A DNA stretch of 5,206 nt from Aliarcobacter sp. (GTDB lineage: Bacteria; Campylobacterota; Campylobacteria; Campylobacterales; Arcobacteraceae). The notes beneath the pieces were generated by a model. It was not told the origin of the DNA. It did not search any database and saw only the letters and a list, made by a program, of their open reading frames with translations. Both the position numbers and the translations under genes were made by a program. Below are positions 1-5,206 of the stretch, piece by piece (within the stretch, counting starts at the first letter, position 1; every line of letters starts with the position of its first letter). Location of the stretch: positions 1 to 5,206 of the forward strand of contig JALRJW010000138.1 in NCBI GenBank assembly GCA_023268955.1. The letters run 5' to 3'.

Positions 1-1
1 T

Positions 2-334
2 TACTTAGAAATTATTAATTATCTGATTTTAATAAATAAAGAAGTTAGAGTATTTAATACTATTTGTGATGCAACATTTGAAAACCAAGACGCAGCTAGA
101 AAATTATCTAAAGAAGTTGATGTTATGGTTATTATTGGTGGTAAAAGCTCATCAAACACAAAACAACTTCAAACTATTGCTTTAGAAAATTGTTCTGATT
201 CATATTTAATTGAAAATGTTAAAGATTTAAATTTAACATGGTTCAAAAATAAGAAAATATGTGGTGTAACAGCAGGTGCATCAACTCCTGATTGGATTAT
301 TAAAGAGGTAGTTGAAAAAATCAAAACCATCTAA
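2..334 (+). CDS. ispH: 4-hydroxy-3-methylbut-2-enyl diphosphate reductase, C-terminal part (5' end outside window)
   Basis: IspH (LytB) is the cytosolic [4Fe-4S] enzyme of the last MEP-pathway step, reducing HMBPP to IPP and DMAPP. Only the last 110 residues are present. The frame is open from base 2, so the ATG at 125 is an internal methionine (residue 42 of the fragment), not the start. Family landmarks seen in order are NTICDAT, whose Cys (bases 65-67) is the third cluster ligand; VMVIIGGKSSSNT, with the SSN substrate-diphosphate contacts; and CGVTAGASTPDW, whose AGAST serine also binds substrate. The end, WIIKEVVEKI, is the usual IspH C-terminus. The first two cluster cysteines must lie upstream of the window. 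The TAA stop overlaps a weak hairpin, and rpsA follows after 69 bases. Identification is firm; nothing suggests truncation other than the window edge. Confidence 0.95.
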   Translation, partial: YLEIINYLILINKEVRVFNTICDATFENQDAARKLSKEVDVMVIIGGKSSSNTKQLQTIALENCSDSYLIENVKDLNLTWFKNKKICGVTAGASTPDWIIKEVVEKIKTI

Positions 335-356
335 AAAGTTTATTTAAGACTTTTTT
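333..356 (+). terminator. Weak A/T-rich hairpin at the ispH stop, possible intrinsic terminator
   Basis: The 9-nt arm AAAAAGTTT (333-341) pairs with AAGACTTTTT (its last nine bases, 347-355) around a 5-nt loop. Seven pairs are perfect, with one internal G-U. The downstream arm supplies the U-run. The arm overlaps the ispH TAA. With only one G-C pair the hairpin is weak, so partial read-through into rpsA is likely. Function is inferred from form and position only. Confidence 0.45.
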
Positions 357-372
357 GTATATAATGTACCCA
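350..372 (+). promoter_or_regulatory. Putative sigma-70-type promoter for rpsA-serA-efp
   Basis: A perfect TATAAT lies at 360-365, directly after a T-run (351-356). No TTGACA-like -35 hexamer is seen. Campylobacterota housekeeping promoters are known for a strong -10 box with T-rich upstream periodicity rather than a conserved -35, so this fits. Transcription would start near 371-373, giving an rpsA leader of about 30 nt. In an AT-rich genome a chance TATAAT is possible; the intergenic position before a highly expressed gene is what supports it. Confidence 0.5.
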
Positions 373-410
373 TTTTAAAATACGGTAAATATGAAGGAAT
401 AAAATGGGTA
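367..410 (+). repeat. 11-bp perfect inverted repeat enclosing the rpsA Shine-Dalgarno and start codon
   Basis: TACCCATTTTA at 367-377 is the exact reverse complement of TAAAATGGGTA at 400-410. The right arm contains the rpsA ATG (404-406), and the 22-nt loop (378-399) contains the Shine-Dalgarno AAGGA (394-398). In RNA this would put the start codon in an 11-bp stem with three G-C pairs. If transcription starts near 372, only about six A/U pairs would remain, so the full stem would form mainly on transcripts reading through from ispH. A regulatory role is inferred; the repeat itself is directly seen. Confidence 0.5.
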
Positions 411-2056
411 TCGAAGATATAGATTTAGGTGAAGACTTTGATTTTGAGCAAATGCTTAATGAGTCTTTCGAAAATGCTGAAAATAATTCAGTAGTTGATG
501 GTGTAATCGTAGAGATTACTAGTGATAGAGTATTAGTTGATGTAGGTCAAAAAATTGAAGGTACATTAAACCCTTCTGAGATTACAATCAATGGTGAACT
601 AAGATATAATGTTGGTGATTCAATTCCTGTTATGTTAATGGGTAACAGAGGTGAAAGACCAAACATTTCTCACAGAAAAGTACTTCAAAAAGAAAAATTT
701 GACAACTTTGTAAAAACTCATGGTGAAAACATTGAGGATTTAACTGTTGAAGGTAAAATTGTTTCTGTTAAAAACAGAGGTGGATTTACAGTTGAAGACG
801 AAGATGGTTGTGAATATTTCATGCCAATGGCTCAATCTTACTTAAAAGCACAAGGTGCAATTGGTAAAAAAATCAAAGCTAAAGTTCTTAAAGTTAATGA
901 AGCACAAAATTCAATTATTATTTCTAGAAAAAAATTAATTGAAGATTCAAAAGCTTCTAAAGATACAAAAGTAGCTGAAATCATGGAAAAAGCAGAGCCT
1001 GTAAACGGTATCGTTAAGAAAATTACTTCTTATGGTATGTTTATTGACTTAGGTGGAATTGATGGTTTAGTAAACTACAATGAAATCTCTTACAAAGGTC
1101 CAGTTAACCCATCTAGCTATTATGCAGAAGGTGATGAAGTTACAGTTTCAATTTTATCTTACGATAAAGCAAAACAACACTTATCATTATCAATTAAAGC
1201 AGCTTTAGCTAATCCTTGGGAAGAAATTAAAGACGAATTAGAAGTTGGTGATACAATTACAGTTACAGTTTCTAACTTTGAATCTTATGGTGCATTTGTT
1301 GATTTAGGAAATGACATTGAAGGTTTATTACACGTATCTGAAATTTCTTGGAACAAAAACTTAAAAAATCCAAAAGATTTATTAACAATCGGTGATGAAA
1401 TTAATGTTGAAGTTATCGAATTAAACGTTGATAAAAAAAGATTAAGAGTTTCATTAAAGAACTTACAAGAAAAACCGTTCACTAAATTTACAAAAGAGCA
1501 CAGAGTTGGTGATGTTGTAAAAGGAACTATTGCTACATTAACTGATTTTGGTGCATTCGTTACTTTAGGTGATGTTGATGGTTTATTACACAATGAAGAA
1601 GCTGCATGGGATTCTAACACTAAATGTAAAACACTTTTCAAAAAAGGTGATGAAGTTGAAGTTAAAATTATCAAAATTGATGCAGAAAAAGAGAATATCT
1701 CTTTATCTATTAAAGCAATTGCAGAATCTCCAGCTGAGAAATTCCAAAATGCATTTAAAAATGGTGACATTGTAAAAGGTCCTATTAAAGATAAAAAAGA
1801 TTTCGGTTTATTCATTAAATTAGATGACAACTTAGATGGTTTAATCAGAAATGAAGACTTAGCACCTTTAAATCTAGAAGATTTAAATATCGGTGATGAA
1901 ATTGAAGCGGTTGTTATCAATATTGACACTAAGAAAAATAGAGTTAGATTATCTTGCAGAAGATTAGAACAACAACAACAAAGAGAAGTTTTAAAATCTG
2001 TAAGTGATGATTCTTCTATGACTTTAGGTGATTTATTAAAAGACCAAATTAAATAA
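404..2056 (+). CDS. rpsA: 30S ribosomal protein S1
   Basis: S1 binds mRNA on the 30S subunit and helps load structured or weakly led messages. The 550-residue length is close to the E. coli protein (557). Six S1/OB-fold domains are visible at about 29-93, 114-178, 198-266, 280-353, 367-438 and 451-521. Domain 4 is closest to consensus (SYGAFVDLG, then GLLHVSEISW); domain 5 has TDFGAFVTLG and GLLH; domain 3 has SYGMFIDLG; domain 6 has KDFGLFIKL. Domains 1 and 2 are divergent, as is usual for the ribosome-anchoring end. An acidic leader (IEDIDLGEDFDFEQ) precedes domain 1. A Gln run (residues 523-526) leads into a short tail ending TLGDLLKDQIK. The start is fixed by AAGGA five bases upstream and by the acidic N-terminus. 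serA follows after 15 bases, suggesting co-transcription. Autogenous control of rpsA is known in E. coli and is possible here given the leader repeat. Confidence 0.97.
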   Translation: MGIEDIDLGEDFDFEQMLNESFENAENNSVVDGVIVEITSDRVLVDVGQKIEGTLNPSEITINGELRYNVGDSIPVMLMGNRGERPNISHRKVLQKEKFDNFVKTHGENIEDLTVEGKIVSVKNRGGFTVEDEDGCEYFMPMAQSYLKAQGAIGKKIKAKVLKVNEAQNSIIISRKKLIEDSKASKDTKVAEIMEKAEPVNGIVKKITSYGMFIDLGGIDGLVNYNEISYKGPVNPSSYYAEGDEVTVSILSYDKAKQHLSLSIKAALANPWEEIKDELEVGDTITVTVSNFESYGAFVDLGNDIEGLLHVSEISWNKNLKNPKDLLTIGDEINVEVIELNVDKKRLRVSLKNLQEKPFTKFTKEHRVGDVVKGTIATLTDFGAFVTLGDVDGLLHNEEAAWDSNTKCKTLFKKGDEVEVKIIKIDAEKENISLSIKAIAESPAEKFQNAFKNGDIVKGPIKDKKDFGLFIKLDDNLDGLIRNEDLAPLNLEDLNIGDEIEAVVINIDTKKNRVRLSCRRLEQQQQREVLKSVSDDSSMTLGDLLKDQIK

Positions 2057-2071
2057 CTAGGATATATTTAG

Positions 2072-3658
2072 ATGAGAAAACATACTATTGTAGTTTGTGA
2101 CCATATTCATGAAGATGGTCTAAATATTTTAGCAAATACAAGTGATATTAACTATGTGTTTGCTGCAGATATTGACAAAACAACTTTACTAGATGTAATT
2201 AAAGATGCTGATGTAGCGATCACTAGATCTTCAACTGATGTTGATGAGAAATTTTTAAACGCTGCAACTAATTTAAAAGCTATTATTAGAGCTGGTGTTG
2301 GTTATGACAACGTTGATATCGATGGATGTAGTAAAAGAGGAATTATCGCAATGAACGTTCCTACTGCTAACACTATTGCTGCAGTTGAATTAACAATGGC
2401 TCACATGCTTTCTTGTATGAGAAAATTTCCATATGCTCACAATCAATTAAAAAATGATAGAGTTTGGAAAAGAGAAGATTGGTATGGTAATGAGCTTTAT
2501 GGTAAAAAATTAGGTGTTATTGGTTTTGGTAATATTGGGCATAGAGTTGCATTAAGAGCTAAATCTTTTGAAATGGAAGTAATTACTTACGATCCATACA
2601 TTCCTTCAACAAAAGCAACAGATTTAGGAATTACTTATACAACTAATTTTGATGATATTTTATCTTGTGATATTATTACTATTCATACACCAAAAAACAA
2701 AGAAACAATCGACATGATTAGTGAAAAAGAGATTGCTAAAATGAAAGATGGTGTAGTTTTAATTAACTGTGCTAGAGGTGGTTTATATAATGAGGAAGCA
2801 TTAGTAAACAACTTAAAATCTGGAAAAATTGCAATGGCTGGAATTGATGTATTCAAAAAAGAACCAGCTACTGATCATCCATTATTAGATTTACCAAACG
2901 TGACAGTTACTGCTCACTTAGGTGCTAATACGAAAGAATCACAAAAACAAATTGCTATTCAAGCAGCTCAAAATGCTATTGAATCAGCAAGAGGTATTTC
3001 ATACCCACATGCTCTTAACTTACCGATTGATGAGAGCAAAATTCCTTCATTTGTAAAACCGTATATCGAATTAACTCAAAAAATGGCATTTTTTATTGCT
3101 CAAAGTGATAAAGCAGAAATTAGATCTATTAATGTAGCTGCTGAAGGTGAAATTGCTGAGTATTTAGATTCACTTCAAACTTTTGCTACTGTTGGTGCGT
3201 TAGCAGTTAACAGTGGTGATGAAATTAACTATGTAAATGCTAGTTTTATTGCAACAGAAAAAGGTATTGATATTACTACTTCATCTTTTTCAAATCATAG
3301 TGGATACAAAAATAAAGTATCAATTAAACTTACAACTGCACATGGCGTAAGTACTATTTCTGGAACAGTATTTAATGATGATGTTCAAAGAATTGTTGAA
3401 ATCAACGGATTTAATTTAGATATTGAACCTCAAGGTAAAATGATTATTATGAGAAATAAAGATGTTCCTGGTGTTATTGGTGAAGTTGGTAAAACTTTAG
3501 CAAACAACAACATCAACATTTCTGATTTTAGATTAGCAAGAGGAAAAGATAACAAAGCATTAGCTGTTATTTTAGTTGATGAAGACATCAATTCATCTGT
3601 ATTAGGTGAGTTATCAAATATTGAAGCAGCTATTTCTGTTTCATATGCTGACATTTAG
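2072..3658 (+). CDS. serA: D-3-phosphoglycerate dehydrogenase, long form with ASB and ACT domains
   Basis: SerA oxidises 3-phosphoglycerate to 3-phosphohydroxypyruvate with NAD, the first committed step of cytosolic serine synthesis. At 528 residues this is the long type, as in Bacillus and Mycobacterium, not the roughly 410-residue E. coli type. The N-terminal substrate domain includes RAGVGYDNVDID (73-84). The Rossmann nucleotide-binding domain has GFGNIG (151-156) followed by YDPY, whose Asp174 suits NAD preference. The 2-hydroxyacid dehydrogenase catalytic residues are Arg235 (NCARGG), Glu264 (FKKEPA) and His282 (AHLGAN). About 318-445 matches the allosteric substrate-binding (ASB) region, and 455-528 is an ACT domain with NKDVPGVIGEVG and the NINI strand; in this family ACT domains commonly mediate feedback by L-serine. 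All key residues are intact. The start has AGGA at 2059-2062, nine bases upstream. It lies 15 bases after rpsA and 8 before efp, so it is probably in their operon. Confidence 0.96.
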   Translation: MRKHTIVVCDHIHEDGLNILANTSDINYVFAADIDKTTLLDVIKDADVAITRSSTDVDEKFLNAATNLKAIIRAGVGYDNVDIDGCSKRGIIAMNVPTANTIAAVELTMAHMLSCMRKFPYAHNQLKNDRVWKREDWYGNELYGKKLGVIGFGNIGHRVALRAKSFEMEVITYDPYIPSTKATDLGITYTTNFDDILSCDIITIHTPKNKETIDMISEKEIAKMKDGVVLINCARGGLYNEEALVNNLKSGKIAMAGIDVFKKEPATDHPLLDLPNVTVTAHLGANTKESQKQIAIQAAQNAIESARGISYPHALNLPIDESKIPSFVKPYIELTQKMAFFIAQSDKAEIRSINVAAEGEIAEYLDSLQTFATVGALAVNSGDEINYVNASFIATEKGIDITTSSFSNHSGYKNKVSIKLTTAHGVSTISGTVFNDDVQRIVEINGFNLDIEPQGKMIIMRNKDVPGVIGEVGKTLANNNINISDFRLARGKDNKALAVILVDEDINSSVLGELSNIEAAISVSYADI

Positions 3659-3661
3659 GAG
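3657..3661 (+). promoter_or_regulatory. efp Shine-Dalgarno overlapping the serA stop codon
   Basis: AGGAG at 3657-3661 shares two bases with the serA TAG (3656-3658) and lies five bases before the efp ATG (3667). It is the strongest ribosome-binding site in the window. It fixes the efp start at 3667 rather than at the internal Met5. The overlap allows ribosomes finishing serA to re-initiate on efp; coupling is inferred. Confidence 0.75.
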
Positions 3662-3666
3662 AAATT

Positions 3667-4227
3667 ATGGCAATTGGAATGAGTGATCTTAAAAAAGGTC
3701 TTAAAATTGAAATCGATGGTACTCCATATAAAATTACTGAGTATCAACACGTAAAACCTGGAAAAGGTGCTGCGTTTGTAAGATGTAAAATTAAATCATT
3801 CATCAACGGGAAAGTTATTGAAAAAACTTTCCATGCTGGTGATAAATGTGAGACTCCAAACTTACAACAAAAACAAATGCAATTTTTATATGATGATGGT
3901 GAATTATTACAATTCATGGATACAGAAACATATGAGCAAATTGGTTTAACTTATGATCAAGTTGGTGATACAATTAACTGGATTTTAGATGGTATGACTG
4001 TAGATATGATGTTCTTCAATGGAAAAGCAATCACAGTAGAACCACCAATGGTAGTTGAATTAACAATTACTGAAACTCCACCAAACTTCAAAGGTGACTC
4101 TCAAGGTGGTAGAAAACCTGCTACTTTAGAATCAGGTGCTGTAGTTCAAATTCCATTCCACATCGTAGAAGGTGATGTAATTAGAGTTGACACTAGAACT
4201 GGTGAATATATCGAAAAAGTTAAGTAG
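3667..4227 (+). CDS. efp: Translation elongation factor P
   Basis: EF-P enters the ribosome between the P and E sites and rescues peptidyl transfer stalled at polyproline stretches. The 186-residue length is nearly that of E. coli (188). Three beta-barrel domains are seen: a KOW-like domain I (about 1-64), an OB domain II (about 65-126) and a C-terminal OB domain III (about 127-186) with KPATLESGAVVQIPFHIVEGD and the family ending DTRTGEYIEKVK. The tip loop VKPGKGAAF carries Lys33, equivalent to E. coli Lys34, which is beta-lysylated there by EpmA/EpmB. No modification enzyme lies in this window, so whether Lys33 is modified is unknown. The gene is eight bases after serA and is the last of the rpsA-serA-efp set. 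A strong hairpin overlaps its last codons and stop. No frame damage or unusual composition is seen. Confidence 0.97.
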   Translation: MAIGMSDLKKGLKIEIDGTPYKITEYQHVKPGKGAAFVRCKIKSFINGKVIEKTFHAGDKCETPNLQQKQMQFLYDDGELLQFMDTETYEQIGLTYDQVGDTINWILDGMTVDMMFFNGKAITVEPPMVVELTITETPPNFKGDSQGGRKPATLESGAVVQIPFHIVEGDVIRVDTRTGEYIEKVK

Positions 4228-4245
4228 TTTTACTACTTAACTTTT
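4215..4245. terminator. Bidirectional intrinsic terminator between convergent efp and ribD
   Basis: AAAAGTTAAGTAGT (4215-4228) and ACTACTTAACTTTT (4232-4245) form a perfect 14-bp stem with a 3-nt loop. Reading either way, the distal arm ends in CTTTT or CTTTTT, so each strand has a short U-run. The left arm contains the last efp codons and its TAG (4225-4227). The ribD stop (complement of 4249-4251) lies just outside the right arm. The convergent position and symmetry support termination on both strands. Confidence 0.85.
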
Positions 4246-4248
4246 AAC

Positions 4249-5206
4249 TTATAATTTTATTTTTAAAAAAACTATTTTCTCTTCCCCAATATAATTTTCA
4301 TGAACAATTTCAAAATCAATATCTAGCTCATTTAATTGACTATTAAGACCATTTCTTATTTTAGGTGATATAATTAGCATTACATAGTTAATTTTGTTTT
4401 TAAGTGCATTTAAAAGTGAATATGTACCTTCTATCATTACAAACTTATAATCTAATAATTTAAATAAATCATTACTAATGATTACATCTCTATTTTGCAC
4501 TTTAAATAATGGTATATCTTGATCAAAAATCTTTTTATTTGAATAAATCATAACATTAGGTGCTCTACCTGCCACATATCTTGAATCAAGAGTTGGTTTA
4601 TCAATTCTAACAGTATTTCCACCTATCATTAGTAAATCAATTTTATCCCTTAAACTATGAACATACAATTGACTCATCATATTTGAAATTTTTCCATCAA
4701 TACAGCCATTTAAAGTTTGAGCCATTTTAAAAAAAACAAATGTGTTATTCTTCCATTGTTTAAAAGGCTCAATTAAATTATTACCCTCTTTACTTAATAC
4801 ATTTATTACAACTTCAATTCCAGCATCCCTAAGAGTCTTAATACCACCTGTTGCTTCACTATTTGGATCAATAATACTAATCACAACTTTTTTAGGTTTT
4901 AGCTTAGCTATTAATTTTGCACAAGATGGAGTTTTACCTTCATGATTGCATGGCTCTAAAGTAACATACATAGTACAATCTTCAAAATAACCATTATGAT
5001 TTTCTTCTAAAAATTTATGTATTTTATGTGAATCTTTCATTGTTTTTAACAATGAATTATTTGTAACTTTTAAAAATGCTTCTTTTAATGCATTTATTTC
5101 AGCATGTGGCATACCAGCTTCTTTATGTGCTTCAATCGCGGCGCCAACCTCAACATTGGTGAGCGGTTCGCTCTCTTGACGAGAAAAGGCCCGCAGGTTT
5201 CGAATG
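4249..5206 (-). CDS. ribD: Bifunctional riboflavin deaminase/reductase RibD, N-terminal part missing or replaced
   Basis: RibD deaminates the GTP-derived pyrimidine DARPP with a zinc site and then reduces its ribosyl chain with NADPH, two successive riboflavin-pathway steps. Numbering from the first ATG (codon 5112-5110): HAE at 3-5 and PCNHEGKTPSC at 54-64 supply zinc ligands His3, Cys55 and Cys64 and catalytic Glu5. The reductase domain (about 125-287) shows FKMAQTLNGCIDG, LRDKIDLLMIGGNTVRIDKP with TLDSR, and MIEGTYSLL. That ATG is not the true start: RibD normally has about 50 residues before HAE, and EAHKEAG just upstream still fits the family. Before that (from about 5139 leftwards in the protein) the frame is open to the edge, but it does not resemble RibD: the TxPNPxVG segment is absent and G+C is high. 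There is no in-frame ATG, GTG or TTG upstream. The 3' end converges on efp across a shared terminator. Identity is firm for 4249-5137; the 5' end is unreliable. Confidence 0.9.
   Translation of the reverse strand, partial: IRNLRAFSRQESEPLTNVEVGAAIEAHKEAGMPHAEINALKEAFLKVTNNSLLKTMKDSHKIHKFLEENHNGYFEDCTMYVTLEPCNHEGKTPSCAKLIAKLKPKKVVISIIDPNSEATGGIKTLRDAGIEVVINVLSKEGNNLIEPFKQWKNNTFVFFKMAQTLNGCIDGKISNMMSQLYVHSLRDKIDLLMIGGNTVRIDKPTLDSRYVAGRAPNVMIYSNKKIFDQDIPLFKVQNRDVIISNDLFKLLDYKFVMIEGTYSLLNALKNKINYVMLIISPKIRNGLNSQLNELDIDFEIVHENYIGEEKIVFLKIKL
5139..5206. other. GC-rich foreign or chimeric segment at the window edge
   Basis: These 68 bases are about 57% G+C (39 of 68), against about 30% in the rest of the window. 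They include GGCGCC (5140-5145) and GC-rich codons such as CTG, CGG and GCC that the neighbouring genes hardly use. On the minus strand the frame continues the ribD frame without a stop, but its residues (IRNLRAFSRQES, then EPLTNVEVGAA) do not match the RibD N-terminus. One plus-strand frame is also open throughout (GANLNIGERF, then ALLTRKGPQVSN). I recognise no product in either. The best reading is an assembly or amplification chimera; recombination is the alternative. Confidence 0.6.

Noticed and set aside
125..334. ATG at 125 as the start of a separate 69-residue protein
   Set aside because: The same frame is open from base 2, and the upstream residues contain the IspH NTICDAT cluster-cysteine motif, so this is an internal methionine.
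372..381. ATTTTAAAAT palindrome in the rpsA leader as an operator
   Set aside because: Short A/T palindromes are common in this base composition, and it is mostly contained in the longer inverted repeat already reported.
1569..1775. 68-codon plus-strand open frame inside rpsA
   Set aside because: It is a frame-shifted reading of the Lys/Leu-coding S1 sequence with no ribosome-binding site or family resemblance.
1285..1929. 214-codon open frame on the minus strand inside rpsA
   Set aside because: It is antisense to well-conserved S1 domains 4-6, has Ser/Phe/Leu-rich low-complexity content typical of antisense frames in AT-rich genes, and shows no recognisable domain.
1969..1981. CAA trinucleotide run near the rpsA 3' end
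   Set aside because: It is only four to five units encoding a short Gln run in the flexible S1 tail; too short to call a variable repeat.
3430..3654. 74-codon minus-strand open frame inside the ACT domain of serA
   Set aside because: It is antisense to a conserved domain, has no recognisable motif, and its composition follows from the serA codons.
4742..4945. 67-codon plus-strand open frame opposite ribD
   Set aside because: It is hydrophobic only because it is antisense to the RibD deaminase/linker region; no start signal or homology is apparent.
5161..5173. GAGCG-GTT-CGCTC short hairpin in the GC-rich edge segment
   Set aside because: A five-base-pair stem in GC-rich sequence is expected by chance, and there is no U-run or gene end beside it.

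Overview
No previously undescribed system is visible. This is a compact housekeeping stretch of an AT-rich bacterial genome (about 30% G+C by eye). The order ispH-rpsA-serA-efp, the protein sequences, the A/T-ending codons and the TATAAT box without a clear -35 all suggest a Campylobacterota organism, most likely of the Arcobacter/Aliarcobacter group. That placement is inference from protein character and gene order, not from a marker search.

Layout: the window opens inside the 3' part of ispH (isoprenoid precursor synthesis), which ends at 334. A 69-base gap follows. It holds a weak A/T hairpin, a TATAAT box and an 11-bp inverted repeat whose right arm covers the rpsA start codon. Three tightly packed plus-strand genes come next: rpsA (ribosomal protein S1, six S1 domains), serA (long-form D-3-phosphoglycerate dehydrogenase) and efp (elongation factor P). 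Gaps of 15 and 8 bases suggest one transcription unit joining translation factors with the first step of serine synthesis. A perfect 14-bp hairpin overlaps the efp stop and sits between the convergent efp and ribD genes, where it could terminate both. On the minus strand, ribD (riboflavin deaminase/reductase) runs to the right edge.

The main anomaly is at the right end. From about 5139 to 5206 the G+C rises to about 57% (39 of 68 bases). At that point the RibD sequence stops resembling its family, and the N-terminal PNPxVG segment is absent although the frame stays open. This looks like a chimeric or misassembled contig end rather than a natural gene. The most interesting candidate biology is the inverted repeat in the rpsA leader, which could control S1 translation. 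There is no gene-free stretch longer than 300 bases, and I saw no tRNA, rRNA, CRISPR array or mobile element.
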